Positions 25,583 through 34,631 are shown, counted from the first letter of the stretch. The stretch: 51,285 nt of DNA from an uncultured Pelagibacteraceae bacterium (GCA_902521075.1 CABYQM010000008.1:1-51285), one strand, 5' to 3'. Notes: generated by a model from the letters alone, not told the origin. Numbers and translations: made by a program.

Positions 25583-26904
25583 TTTATCTTAGCACCAAGT
25601 TTTTTTATTAATTTCAAAAATTTTGGGAAAGAAGAATTTATGGAATCTTTATCATAAATTTTCCATTTACCCCCAAGAGTTAATGCAGCTATACAAGACA
25701 TCATAAAAACTCTGTGATCCTTTTTGAAATTGTTGATAATAAATTTACCACTTAACTCTAGCTTAGAATTACCATATATCTTAATATCATCATTATTTCT
25801 TATTACCTTTATCCCAATTCTTTTTAAAAAACTTACTGCTATATCTAATCTAGGACTTTCTTTTTTATTTAATTCAGTCAAATTTTTAAAAGATGAAATT
25901 CCTTTAGATTTTGCAGCTACTAAAAAAATTAATAGAAACTCGTCAATTGCTGAACTGTTTAAACTTTTTGGGCATCTTATACCCTTAAGATTATTTTTGC
26001 TTTTTATATAAATATCTGAAACTGCTTCACCTTTGTATATCTTTTTATTCTTTAAAAGTATATTTGCATTCATCATATTTAAAATCTTAATAATTCCTGT
26101 TCTTGATTTGTTTACATTGACATTCTTTATTTTCAATTTTGACTCTTTAGACAAAAGAGTTAAAACTAAAAAAAATGCAGATGAACTAATATCTCCGGGA
26201 ACGGTGTATTCAAATCCTTTAAAATTATTTTGTCCATTAATCTCTATAAAATCAAAATTTTTTTTCCGATTAACTTTTATTGGAAAACCTAAGTTTTTTA
26301 AGAGTAACTCTGTATGGTCTCTTGATTTTTTTGCTTTTATTTTTGTTACACCTGGGGTTTTTATAGCAGCTAGAATTACGGCGCTTTTACACTGTGCACT
26401 TCCTAATTTTTCTTCATAATTAATTGGTCTTAAAAAATTTGTACCATTTATTTTGACTGGTAAATTATTTTTATTTGAACTTATGATTGCTCCAAATTTT
26501 TTTAGAGGCTCTGTCACTCTAGAAAAATCTCTAATTGAAAGACTTTTATCTCCTATTATTTTAATTTCATTATTAGCATTAACAAGTAAACCTAGAATTA
26601 ACCTTGCAAAAGTACCAGAGTTTCCAGCATTGAGACTAATTTTCTTATTTGTATTAAATCCATTTGGACCAAGCCCTTTTATTAGGTAATAGTTACTTAT
26701 CTTTTTATAATTTATTCCTAATTTTTTAATAGACTTTAATGAATTTATTACGTCCTCGGACTCCAGTAAATTATATATTTTTGATGAACCAATGCCTTGA
26801 GAGGCTAATAGTACACACCTTATTGATATACTTTTATCCCCACTTACATTAATCGCATTATTAAAACTCTTAATTTTTTTTTTTATTATTACGTAATTTT
26901 TCAT
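25579..26904 (-). CDS. aroA: 3-phosphoshikimate 1-carboxyvinyltransferase (EPSP synthase)
   Basis: AroA makes EPSP from shikimate-3-phosphate and PEP, upstream of Trp, Phe and Tyr. The 441 residues have the SGDKSISIR motif near residue 20, LNAGNSGTFARLILGLL near 95 (PEP loop), GSAQCKSAVILAA, PGDISSSAFF, and a C-terminal KDHRVFMMSCIAAL (usual DHRxAM). This reads like a class II (glyphosate-tolerant type) form with NAGNSGT, but the class was not tested. It is 7 bases after lptB and overlaps cmk by ATGA. Confidence 0.96.
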   Translation of the reverse strand: MKNYVIIKKKIKSFNNAINVSGDKSISIRCVLLASQGIGSSKIYNLLESEDVINSLKSIKKLGINYKKISNYYLIKGLGPNGFNTNKKISLNAGNSGTFARLILGLLVNANNEIKIIGDKSLSIRDFSRVTEPLKKFGAIISSNKNNLPVKINGTNFLRPINYEEKLGSAQCKSAVILAAIKTPGVTKIKAKKSRDHTELLLKNLGFPIKVNRKKNFDFIEINGQNNFKGFEYTVPGDISSSAFFLVLTLLSKESKLKIKNVNVNKSRTGIIKILNMMNANILLKNKKIYKGEAVSDIYIKSKNNLKGIRCPKSLNSSAIDEFLLIFLVAAKSKGISSFKNLTELNKKESPRLDIAVSFLKRIGIKVIRNNDDIKIYGNSKLELSGKFIINNFKKDHRVFMMSCIAALTLGGKWKIYDKDSINSSFPKFLKLIKKLGAKIN

Positions 26905-26911
26905 TGATGAA

Positions 26912-27688
26912 TTAGCTTATATTAAATTCATCTCCAAAATACATCGTCTTAGCATCTTTGTTACTTATCACCTCGTTTGGACTTCCTGATGCAATTACTT
27001 TTCCATTAGAAAGTATAATTGCCCTATCTACACAATTTAAAAGATCTCTAGCTTGGTGATCGCAAACAACTATGGAAATTTCTTGAGAAGACTGCAAATT
27101 AAGTATTATTTCTTGTAGCATTTTAATTGTTAAAATATCTAAAGCCGCGAAAGGTTCGTCTAAAAGTAAAATTTTTGGATCATTAATTAATGCCATTGCA
27201 ATTACCAATTTTTTCTTTTGACCACCTGATAAATTTTTTGATTTTATCTTCAATAAAGACTCAAACTCAAATTGACTTATCAATTTATTAACTTTATGCT
27301 CTCTTAATTCTTTATCTTTAATATGTATTTCGGAGACTAGATTTAAATTATCATTTAAAGTTAAATCATGTATTAAACCACCATATTGTGGAACTAGACC
27401 TAATTTAAATTTTGTAAAACGTTCATTAATTGGAAGTTTTGTGGATTTTGTTCCATCAATATATATTTCTCCATAATTTGGGTCTTTCAAGCCAGTAATC
27501 AGATTAAATATAGTTGATTTACCAACTCCATTTGGACCCAGCATACCTAGTATTTCTTGCTTATTTATTTTTAAATTTAAATTATCTATGATTTGCCTTT
27601 TATTATAAAATACTGAAATATTCTTTAATTCAACAATAGGTAAAGATGTTTTATAACTTTGTATTCGAAATTTTTTAATTAATGCCAT
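26912..27688 (-). CDS. lptB: LPS export ABC transporter ATP-binding protein
   Basis: LptB powers extraction of lipopolysaccharide from the inner membrane with LptFG. The 258 residues show Walker A GPNGVGKST at 51-59, the Q-loop in LVPQYGGLIHDLT, signature LSGGQKKK at 153-160, Walker B ILLLDEPFAALD at 173-184, the H-loop VVCDHQ, and the LptB-type C-terminus with MYFGDEF. Its ATG overlaps the stop of the LptC-like gene by one base, supporting the LPS role. The LptF/LptG permeases are not in this window. Confidence 0.94.
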   Translation of the reverse strand: MALIKKFRIQSYKTSLPIVELKNISVFYNKRQIIDNLNLKINKQEILGMLGPNGVGKSTIFNLITGLKDPNYGEIYIDGTKSTKLPINERFTKFKLGLVPQYGGLIHDLTLNDNLNLVSEIHIKDKELREHKVNKLISQFEFESLLKIKSKNLSGGQKKKLVIAMALINDPKILLLDEPFAALDILTIKMLQEIILNLQSSQEISIVVCDHQARDLLNCVDRAIILSNGKVIASGSPNEVISNKDAKTMYFGDEFNIS

Positions 27689-28431
27689 TAATTTGTCGTT
27701 ATCTCAATTTTATTGTCAGAATTTATACTTATATCTTTAGTTAACATATTCATAGTGATTTTATTTGCTTTCATAAAGGAATTATTGTCTTCAACAGTAA
27801 CATTGTTGTATCCAACTGCAATATTATCAATAATATTTAAATCTAAATTATCACATTTAATAATTTTATTATCATACTTAATTTTAACATTTTTATAAAA
27901 TTTAGAGTTTCTATTAGAATAGTTGTATTCGGCATAAATTGATGAAATGTATATATCTGGTCGATCAGCAGATACAATTGAACCATCAACATTCACAAGA
28001 TCTAAAATATTACTATCTTGCAAATTAGTTTTTCCATACTCAGCTATAATTTTAAAGACATCACCATTTTTATTGGTAGTTACATATTCAATATTTTTTG
28101 TGAAATTTTCTAAATTTTTATTAGTCTTTTCTTTGTTTGAAAATTCTTTATTTTTTTCTTCCTTAATTGAATTTTTACTCTTATTGAAATTTTCTTTAGA
28201 AATATCAACGACTTTCTCGATTTCTTTATTTTGTTTAGTATTAATTCCTTCTAATATTTCTTGGGTTGCTATAATTTCCTTTTTATTTTCAGATTTTTGT
28301 AAATCAAGTTCATTTACAACAACTTCTTTATTTTTAATCGGTCCAGAATAAAAATATAAAAAATAAATACCCCCAATTATTATAATGATTAATAAAAATA
28401 ATATTACTTGAAGCAGTGATTTTATAGACAT
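27688..28431 (-). CDS. lptC: LptC-like periplasmic LPS-transport protein
   Basis: A 247-residue protein with one N-terminal membrane helix (about 5-28), a long Lys/Glu/Asn-rich linker at 35-115 that looks disordered or coiled, and a C-terminal OstA/LptC-like beta domain (about 117-247) with repeated short strands such as KNIEYVTTNKNG, SIVSADRPDIYI and NVKIKYDNKI. LptC passes LPS from LptB2FG to LptA. Position between kdsD and lptB supports the call. The charged linker makes it longer than the usual 190-220 residues. No separate lptA follows. Confidence 0.82.
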   Translation of the reverse strand: MSIKSLLQVILFLLIIIIIGGIYFLYFYSGPIKNKEVVVNELDLQKSENKKEIIATQEILEGINTKQNKEIEKVVDISKENFNKSKNSIKEEKNKEFSNKEKTNKNLENFTKNIEYVTTNKNGDVFKIIAEYGKTNLQDSNILDLVNVDGSIVSADRPDIYISSIYAEYNYSNRNSKFYKNVKIKYDNKIIKCDNLDLNIIDNIAVGYNNVTVEDNNSFMKANKITMNMLTKDISINSDNKIEITTN

Positions 28432-29411
28432 TAATTTATATTTGATCTTAAAATGTCATGCATATGTAATAATCCGATTGTTTTTTTTTTTAATTTTTTC
28501 TTATGCACACATAAAGATGTAATCTTTTTTAAGTTCATCAGAGACAATGCAGAAGCAGCTAATGTATTCTCATTTATACTTAGTGGATTTTTTTTCATAA
28601 CCTTTTTTACTTCAATACTATCAAAGTTAGAGTATTTCTGAGCTATTCTTTTAATGTCACCATCAGTTATTATCCCACATGTATGCCCATTTTTTTTTGT
28701 TATAATTAATACTCCTAGTTTTTTGCTATTTATTATTTTGATGGCTTTTCTCATAATAGTATTTTCCTTTATTTTAGGAATTTTGTTTCCTTTTATCATT
28801 AAATCACCCGCAGTTTTAAGTTTTATAGATAATGATCCGCTAGGGTGAAATTTTTTAAAATCTAATTTGGTAAAATTTTTGTTTTTCATGCAGGCTATTG
28901 CTATTGCATCTCCCAAAGCTAATTGCGCCGTTGTTGAGGATGTTGGTACTATATTTTCTAGACCTGCCTCTTTTATATTTGGCAACAGAAAAGAAGCATC
29001 AGAATTTTTATACAAAACTGAATCTTTTTTTGATGTAATTCCAATTAATTTAATATTCCTATTTCTTGAAGTATATTGAATAATATTTTTTAGTTCATCA
29101 CTTTCCCCACTATTACTTATTAATATAACTAAATCTTTTGATGTTATTTGTCCCATATCTCCATGACTAGCACTAGATGCATCTAAAAAGAAAGCAGGAG
29201 TTCCAGTTGATGACAACGTTGCTGCCCATTTTTTTCCTATAATACCACTTTTTCCAACTCCAGATATAATAACTTTTCCCTCCTTACAATTAAGTATTAT
29301 TTTTAATATTTTATTAAAATTAATTCCTATATGTTTTTTTAAATTTTTTAGAGCGTCAATTTCAAACTGAATTACGCTTTTGCCAATTTCTTGAATTTTT
29401 TTGTTATTCAT
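28431..29411 (-). CDS. kdsD: Arabinose-5-phosphate isomerase (SIS plus two CBS domains)
   Basis: KdsD converts ribulose-5-phosphate to arabinose-5-phosphate for Kdo synthesis. The 326 residues comprise an SIS domain (about 35-190) with GVGKSGIIGKKWAATLSSTGTPA split as usual, FLDASSASHGDMG, ISNSGESDEL and PTSSTTAQLALGDAIA, followed by two CBS domains in the C-terminal 120 residues. Adjacent lptC/lptB and the distant kdsB support a role in the LPS core. It follows the exonuclease gene with no gap. Confidence 0.94.
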   Translation of the reverse strand: MNNKKIQEIGKSVIQFEIDALKNLKKHIGINFNKILKIILNCKEGKVIISGVGKSGIIGKKWAATLSSTGTPAFFLDASSASHGDMGQITSKDLVILISNSGESDELKNIIQYTSRNRNIKLIGITSKKDSVLYKNSDASFLLPNIKEAGLENIVPTSSTTAQLALGDAIAIACMKNKNFTKLDFKKFHPSGSLSIKLKTAGDLMIKGNKIPKIKENTIMRKAIKIINSKKLGVLIITKKNGHTCGIITDGDIKRIAQKYSNFDSIEVKKVMKKNPLSINENTLAASALSLMNLKKITSLCVHKKKLKKKTIGLLHMHDILRSNIN

Positions 29412-30023
29412 TCAGTGAGACCAAATATCAGTAGTAAAAGATGCAATATCTAAATTAACTCTAGTGTTAATAAATTCTACAGTTTCATAATACAATTTAT
29501 CTCTTTTTTCTCTAATCAATATTTTTTCTAAAGAATAAAATATTTTGTGTAAGAAAACCACATCTTTAGCACAATATTGCAATTGCTTTTCAGATAAGTC
29601 TCCTCCAAAATCGGATGATTGCAAATTTTTACTGATATCATTTCCAGTAAACTCTTTGATTAAATCTTTTAGACCATGTTTATCGCTGTAACTTCTTGCA
29701 ATTTTGCTCATTATCTTGGTGCAATTAACGTTTACAACATCAACATTAAGATATTTTTTAATAAATAATAAATCAGCTCTTGCATAGTGAAATATTTTAT
29801 TAATGTTTTTATTTTTTAGAATGCTTTTTAGATTAGGTGCATTATATGTTTCTCTATTTAATTTGACAATATGAGCATCATTGTTACCTGTTGAAATTTG
29901 AACAAGGCACAGACTATCCCTCTCAACATTCAGGCCCATAAATTCACAATCTACTGCTATTTTGTCACCTAAAGCTAATTGATCTGGCAAATCATCTTTG
30001 TGTAATTTAATATCTAAAGTCAT
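29412..30023 (-). CDS. Ribonuclease D-like 3'-5' exonuclease (short form)
   Basis: A 203-residue DEDDy exonuclease domain: VDCEFMGL with the D-x-E pair, FHYARADLLFIKKYL, and YCAKDVVFLHKIF with the Y...D pair. Full RNase D is about 380 residues with HRDC domains; these are absent, so this is the short alphaproteobacterial form, possibly acting on tRNA or other RNA 3' ends. It is the first gene of the long minus-strand run and is divergent from the NDUFA9-like gene with 15 bases between, so their promoters must overlap. Confidence 0.88.
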   Translation of the reverse strand: MTLDIKLHKDDLPDQLALGDKIAVDCEFMGLNVERDSLCLVQISTGNNDAHIVKLNRETYNAPNLKSILKNKNINKIFHYARADLLFIKKYLNVDVVNVNCTKIMSKIARSYSDKHGLKDLIKEFTGNDISKNLQSSDFGGDLSEKQLQYCAKDVVFLHKIFYSLEKILIREKRDKLYYETVEFINTRVNLDIASFTTDIWSH

Positions 30024-30038
30024 TTAATAAATATATAT

Positions 30039-31004
30039 ATGAAACAAAAAGAAATTCTACTTTTCGGTGCATCTGGCCAAATAGGCAGAAATCTAATAAG
30101 AAAGCTCACTAAAAATAACTATAAGATTACTGCAGTCACCCGCAATATACACCGAACTGGCTATATATTAAAAACTCAAGCAAATCCAGGATACTTAAAA
30201 TTAGTAGAATTGAAAAATTTTAACGGCGATAAAATAGATGAATTAATGAAGAGTGTATCAATCTGCATTAACTTAATTGGTATATTATATGAGAAAAGCA
30301 AAGGTCAGTTTAAATTAATTCACACAGATTTACCTGACTTGCTATCACAAAAAGCTAAAAAATATTCTTTAGAAAAGTTCATACATTTGTCAGCTTTGGG
30401 AATTGAAGAATCTAGAGATAGCAAATATGCAAATAGTAAACTTATTGGCGAAAAAAAAATAATCAAAAATTTTAAGAACCATATAATACTTAAACCATCA
30501 ATTGTTTATTCGGTTGATGATAATTTTACCACAAATTTTATGTCCTTGCTTAATATTCTACCTATAATGCCCATATACTATAATGGAAAAACAAAATTTG
30601 CACCTATCCATGTAACTGATCTAGTTGATATAATTTATAATTTAATTGAAAGTCAAAATAAAAGTATAATAATGGAATGTGTAGGTCCTGAGGTTTTATC
30701 TTTTAAAGAAATAATGCAAAAATTGTTAAATGCAATTGATAAGAAAAGATTTTTACTCCCATTGCCTTTGCCAATTGCAAAACTTTCAGCTAAAATATTA
30801 CAATTATTTCCTAAACCGTTACTTACCGAAGATCAACTTAATTTACTAAAATATGATAATTGTAGTTCAGGAATTTATAAAACCAATTATGATTTGGGTT
30901 TTCAAACAACTAGAAAATTTGATTTAGAAGTAGAAAAATATTCTTATAATTGGAGATCGGGTGGACAATATGCTAAAGATAATAATTTAAAAAAAACAAA
31001 ATGA
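30039..31004 (+). CDS. NDUFA9-like NAD(P)-binding short-chain dehydrogenase/epimerase family protein
   Basis: A 321-residue Rossmann-fold protein beginning EILLFGASGQIGRNLIRKL with the GxxGxxG dinucleotide loop. It contains INLIGILYE, FIHLSALGI and ILKPSIVYS, matching the complex I NDUFA9 subfamily of atypical SDRs. The usual YxxxK catalytic pair is degenerate (YANSKLIGEKK), as in this subfamily. In eukaryotes NDUFA9 is a complex I accessory subunit; a bacterial role is unclear. It overlaps the SHOCT gene by four bases. Confidence 0.82.
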   Translation: MKQKEILLFGASGQIGRNLIRKLTKNNYKITAVTRNIHRTGYILKTQANPGYLKLVELKNFNGDKIDELMKSVSICINLIGILYEKSKGQFKLIHTDLPDLLSQKAKKYSLEKFIHLSALGIEESRDSKYANSKLIGEKKIIKNFKNHIILKPSIVYSVDDNFTTNFMSLLNILPIMPIYYNGKTKFAPIHVTDLVDIIYNLIESQNKSIIMECVGPEVLSFKEIMQKLLNAIDKKRFLLPLPLPIAKLSAKILQLFPKPLLTEDQLNLLKYDNCSSGIYKTNYDLGFQTTRKFDLEVEKYSYNWRSGGQYAKDNNLKKTK

Positions 31005-31270
31005 CATATTTAGTTATAGGAATCTGTGCTTTTTTATTAATAGCAGTAATATTTATTGCAGCAAAACCAATTAGTATGGGGATCGAGGCAAGAAGAAATA
31101 CTAATGACAGCACTAACAATAAAGAAGAGCTTGAAAATAATGATGCTTACGAAATTGATGAAAATAATTTAAAAATATCGGATGAAATTAATAAACTCAA
31201 CAATTTGAGAAAAGAAGGAACTATATCAGATGAGGAATTCGATAGAGCTAAAAAAAAATTATTAGATTAA
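31001..31270 (+). CDS. Small membrane protein with C-terminal SHOCT domain
   Basis: An 89-residue protein with an N-terminal membrane helix (about 3-21), a short acidic linker, and a C-terminal SHOCT motif, EINKLNNLRKEGTISDEEFD followed by RAKKKLLD. SHOCT is a short oligomerisation-type domain of unknown specific role. It is translationally coupled to the NDUFA9-like gene by ATGA, suggesting a shared membrane function. Its stop shares four bases (TTAA) with the convergent gcrA stop. Confidence 0.78.
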   Translation: MTYLVIGICAFLLIAVIFIAAKPISMGIEARRNTNDSTNNKEELENNDAYEIDENNLKISDEINKLNNLRKEGTISDEEFDRAKKKLLD

Positions 31271-31758
31271 GCTGTTTTAATTTTTTTTTGAATAAATTTT
31301 GGCATATCTTCATCTTTCTCAACCAATTCCTCTTTTTTTCCTTTAGGCTGAAATACAATCATTAAATGCAAGGGACAATAAGAAAATTTCTCTACGTTTT
31401 TTCTTCCACAAAAGCTTGCATCTTTTTCATTTGGATTTCCTTCCATATATTTGCAAGTATCATCAGTAAGTTGCTCTAAACTAAGATTTTTTGCAGGTTC
31501 GAAATCCTTGTTTAAGAGAAGTGACTTGAACTTTCCCCTTCTTCCTTTGAAACTGGTTTCATTATTTACTCTAAAAGCGTTTTTATTTTTGTTCGATACT
31601 GTTTTTGTTTTTATTTTTAATGAGAGATTTAGACGGTGAGCTTTTCCAATAACTGCATTTCTAGAAACTCCACCAATTATCTCAGCAATTTGACTAGCTG
31701 TTTGACCTTTACCCCAAAGTTCTTTTAATTTATTTACTTTTTCGTCAGTCCAACTCAT
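31267..31758 (-). CDS. gcrA: GcrA cell-cycle regulator
   Basis: GcrA is an alphaproteobacterial sigma-70 cofactor that acts with CcrM-methylated GANTC sites to time division genes. The protein starts MSWTDEKVNKLKELW (ATG at 31758; an upstream extension to 31800 has no support) and continues with GQTASQIAEIIGGVSRNAVI and GKAHRLNL, the DNA-binding region. The C-terminal half has the zinc-like pattern DDTCKYMEGNP, FCGRK and YCPLHLMIVF. Total 163 residues, typical. No CcrM gene lies in the window. Confidence 0.94.
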   Translation of the reverse strand: MSWTDEKVNKLKELWGKGQTASQIAEIIGGVSRNAVIGKAHRLNLSLKIKTKTVSNKNKNAFRVNNETSFKGRRGKFKSLLLNKDFEPAKNLSLEQLTDDTCKYMEGNPNEKDASFCGRKNVEKFSYCPLHLMIVFQPKGKKEELVEKDEDMPKFIQKKIKTA

Positions 31759-31813
31759 AAATAATACTACATTTAGTGTTAATCTAATTATAAATAACAT
31801 GATCTTGCATATT

Positions 31814-31874
31814 CTAGATTTAAAACAAGTATTTTTTAATATTTTTCAACAAAAAAACTAGATTTATAACTTGT
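31814..31874. repeat. Two 17-bp direct repeats between gcrA and argD
   Basis: CTAGATTTAAAACAAGT at 31814-31830 recurs as CTAGATTTATAACTTGT at 31858-31874, 44 bases apart start to start (close to four helical turns), with 14 of 17 positions equal. They lie in the 164-base divergent region between the gcrA and argD starts. They may be operator half-sites; the AT-rich setting means chance cannot be excluded. Confidence 0.4.
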
Positions 31875-31922
31875 GGTTGCAAATTAAACTTTCAAATGTA
31901 TTAAAAAAAAATATAAGTAAAT

Positions 31923-33086
31923 ATGAGCGCTTTAGCACCTAATTATAAAAGAAAAAATTTATCATTTGTAAGAGGCAAAGGTAGTTTTCTTATAACAGCT
32001 AAAGGTAGAAAATATCTAGATTTTGTTCAAGGCATTGCAGTCAATTCTTTAGGGCACTCAAATAAAAAACTTATTAATGCAATTAATAAACAATCAAAAA
32101 AACTTTGGCATGTATCTAATGCCTTTAAAATACCAGAGGGAGAAAAATTAGCTAGCAGATTGGTTAAAAAAACTTTTGCAGACTCTGTTATTTTTCAGAA
32201 TAGCGGTGCGGAAGCTACAGAAGCAGCGATTAAAGTTGCTAGAAGATATTTCTACTCAATTGGAAAAGAAAATAAAAATAGAATAATTTGTATAAAAAAT
32301 TCATTTCATGGGAGAACAATTGCTGCAATTCATGCAAGTGGCTCCAAAAAAATGACACAAGGATTTGGGCCAAAAATACCTGGTTTTGATCATTTTGACT
32401 TTGGAGATCATAAGAAACTAAAAAAGTTAATTAATAAAAATACTGCTGCTATTATGATTGAAACTGTCATGGGAGAAGGAGGCATTAAAGTAATACCTAG
32501 TTGGTGCGTCAAAGCTATAAGAAAATTATGTAACCAAAAAGGAATACTTTTAATACTAGATGAAGTTCAATGTGGCATTGGAAGATCTGGCAAATTTTTT
32601 GCTTTTGAATACTCAAAAGTTAAACCAGATATAGTGCCTATAGCAAAAGGAATTGGTGGAGGTTTTCCTATTGGGGCAGTTTTGATGACAAAAAAAGTTG
32701 CTAAATCTATGATACCAGGTACTCATGGTTCTACATTTGGTGGAAATCCTCTTGCAATGGCTGTAGGCAATGCTGTTTTAGATCAAATTAACAATAATTT
32801 ACTCAATAACGTAAACAAAATGTCAAATTATTTTATAACTAATTTGGAGAAATTAAAAAAAAAATACCCCAAACTTATTAAAGAAGTAAGGGGAGTTGGT
32901 TTGTTAATAGGCCTTCAACTTTTTGATGATCAAACGTTTTTTATTAAAAAATTAATGGAAAATAAATTATTAACAATTAGGGCAGCAGAAAATGTTGTAA
33001 GAATACTTCCACCATTAAACGTAAAAAAAAGTGAAATCGACATAGCTCTTAAAGTGATTAACAAAGTTTGTAATGAATTAAATTAA
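31923..33086 (+). CDS. argD: Acetylornithine aminotransferase
   Basis: ArgD is a PLP enzyme converting N-acetylglutamate semialdehyde to N-acetylornithine. The 387 residues show FVQGIAVNSLGHSN, FQNSGAEATEAAIKVAR, NSFHGRTIAA, LDEVQCGIGRSGKFFAFE, and the PLP lysine in PIAKGIGGGFPIGA, then GSTFGGNPLA. It is followed one base later by argF, forming an argDF unit. Start ATG at 31923. Confidence 0.97.
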   Translation: MSALAPNYKRKNLSFVRGKGSFLITAKGRKYLDFVQGIAVNSLGHSNKKLINAINKQSKKLWHVSNAFKIPEGEKLASRLVKKTFADSVIFQNSGAEATEAAIKVARRYFYSIGKENKNRIICIKNSFHGRTIAAIHASGSKKMTQGFGPKIPGFDHFDFGDHKKLKKLINKNTAAIMIETVMGEGGIKVIPSWCVKAIRKLCNQKGILLILDEVQCGIGRSGKFFAFEYSKVKPDIVPIAKGIGGGFPIGAVLMTKKVAKSMIPGTHGSTFGGNPLAMAVGNAVLDQINNNLLNNVNKMSNYFITNLEKLKKKYPKLIKEVRGVGLLIGLQLFDDQTFFIKKLMENKLLTIRAAENVVRILPPLNVKKSEIDIALKVINKVCNELN

Positions 33087-33087
33087 A

Positions 33088-34017
33088 ATGAAACATTTTA
33101 TTAATTTGAAAGATATTCCCTCAAAAGATTTAAGAAGGATAATTGCTGATGCAAAAAAAAGAAAAAAACTAAGGAAAAAATTAAGTACTCTAGAAGTAGA
33201 TAAAGGAGCTCCTTTAAAAGGAAAAATGTTAGTCCAAATGTTTGAGAAGCCTAGTTCAAGGACTAGAATAAGCTTTTATTTAGCAATAAAACAGCTTGGA
33301 GGAGGAACATTGACACTTAGATCTAACGAACTTCATCTTGGACAAGGTGGTGAGACGATTGCTGATACTGCTAAAATTTTATCTAAATATGGTGATGGTT
33401 TCATGTTGAGAACTGATGATGATAGAAAAATTGAAGACTTTCAGAAGCATCTAACTATCCCAATAATTAACGGTTTAAGTCCATCATCTCATCCAACTCA
33501 AGCACTATCAGATATTTTTACTGTTGAGGAAATAAAAAAAAAACCAATATCAAAATTAAAAATTTGTTGGATTGGAGACTCCAATAATGTTTTGGATAGC
33601 TTAATCGCTGCATCTGTTAAATTTTCATTTAGATTAAGTATTGGGTGTCCAAAAAAATTTGCACCAGGTAAGAAGGTTAAAAATTGGGTAAGAAAAAATA
33701 AGAAAAAAATCTTTATTTATCATGATCCAAAAAAAGCGGCTATGAATGCAGATGTAATTTTTTCTGACAAAGTAATATCTCTAAATGATAAAGTGAACAA
33801 AAAAAGAAAAAAACAACAGTTTCAAAAATTCAAAATTAAAAAAGAGATATTTAAATATACAAAAAAAAATTGTATTTTTTTGCATTGCTTACCAAGAGGA
33901 GATGAAGTTGAGGAGAGTGTATTTTTAGGAAAAAATTCTCATGTTTGGCAACAAGCATTGAACAGAGTTCATGTTCAAAAAAGTATTCTATTGTATTGTT
34001 TTGGCAAACTAAGGTAA
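33088..34017 (+). CDS. argF: Ornithine carbamoyltransferase
   Basis: ArgF joins ornithine and carbamoyl phosphate into citrulline. The 309 residues contain the carbamoyl-phosphate motif FEKPSSRTRISF, the HPTQALSDIFT motif, WIGDSNNVLDS in the ornithine domain, and HCLPRGDEVEESVF with the ornithine-binding HCLPR. The protein is unusually lysine-rich around residues 185-255. Its last nine bases overlap the convergent cytochrome c gene. Confidence 0.97.
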   Translation: MKHFINLKDIPSKDLRRIIADAKKRKKLRKKLSTLEVDKGAPLKGKMLVQMFEKPSSRTRISFYLAIKQLGGGTLTLRSNELHLGQGGETIADTAKILSKYGDGFMLRTDDDRKIEDFQKHLTIPIINGLSPSSHPTQALSDIFTVEEIKKKPISKLKICWIGDSNNVLDSLIAASVKFSFRLSIGCPKKFAPGKKVKNWVRKNKKKIFIYHDPKKAAMNADVIFSDKVISLNDKVNKKRKKQQFQKFKIKKEIFKYTKKNCIFLHCLPRGDEVEESVFLGKNSHVWQQALNRVHVQKSILLYCFGKLR

Positions 34018-34548
34018 AGGTAGAGGATTATCTGAATTTTGATTAAGATACAAAATTACTGATGCCCTGTCTCTTTCTTTTCTTAATCCAGCAAATGCCA
34101 TCTTAGTTCCCTTAATATAACTTTGCGGTTTTTTTAAATAACCATTCATCTCTTCAAATGTCCAATTTTTGTCATATGCCGCCATTGCTTTTGAATATTT
34201 ATAATCTTGTTTTGATGCAACTTTTCTTCCTATTACACCATACAAAGCAGGTCCGATTTTATTCTCTCCTCCCTTATTTACTAAATGGCAAGCAGAACAT
34301 TTTTTGAAAACTTTCTCTCCATGAGAAACATCTCCTAATGCAAGTAATGCAGATATATCAACTTTTTCCTCAATTTTTTCTGCTGTTGAATTTGAAATTT
34401 GGCTGCTTTCCTGAATATCTACTTTGTAAGCCGATTTATCTGGTTTATCTACGTGAAAAGCAATATCTGAAATTTTGCCAATTCCAATCACAAGTAATGC
34501 TATAAGAAGTACAGCAGCAATAATTTTGTTTATTTCAAATGAATCCAT
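34009..34548 (-). CDS. Membrane-anchored class I cytochrome c (CycM type)
   Basis: A 179-residue protein with an uncleaved N-terminal helix (about 9-29), an 40-residue linker, and one class I heme domain: CSACH at 84-88 binds heme c, and M150 in KGTKMAF is the axial ligand, preceded by the GPALYGVIGRK loop. This matches the membrane-bound cytochrome c552/CycM that carries electrons between the bc1 complex and the terminal oxidase. cytochrome c-kdsB-pheA is a common alphaproteobacterial neighbourhood. Confidence 0.93.
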   Translation of the reverse strand: MDSFEINKIIAAVLLIALLVIGIGKISDIAFHVDKPDKSAYKVDIQESSQISNSTAEKIEEKVDISALLALGDVSHGEKVFKKCSACHLVNKGGENKIGPALYGVIGRKVASKQDYKYSKAMAAYDKNWTFEEMNGYLKKPQSYIKGTKMAFAGLRKERDRASVILYLNQNSDNPLPLP

Positions 34549-34614
34549 TATTTTTTTTTAATATGGTCGTATAACATGTTAAACAAAATTTATAAGAAAT
34601 TTAATTTATAAATT

Positions 34615-34631
34615 TGCGTCTCAAAGACGCA
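34615..34631. promoter_or_regulatory. GC-rich hairpin before kdsB
   Basis: TGCGTC (34615-34620), loop TCAAA, GACGCA (34626-34631) form a six-pair stem 14 bases before the kdsB ATG, in the divergent gap with the cytochrome c gene. Such GC-rich symmetry stands out in this AT-rich DNA. It may be an operator or a 5'-leader structure; it has no T-run and is not a terminator in either direction. Confidence 0.45.

Noticed and set aside
27947..28351. 134-codon plus-strand ORF
   Set aside because: It mirrors the Lys/Glu-rich linker of lptC and resembles no protein.
31759..31800. Fourteen extra residues before GcrA
   Set aside because: MSWTDEKV is the conserved GcrA N-terminus; the extension is hydrophobic and has no family match.
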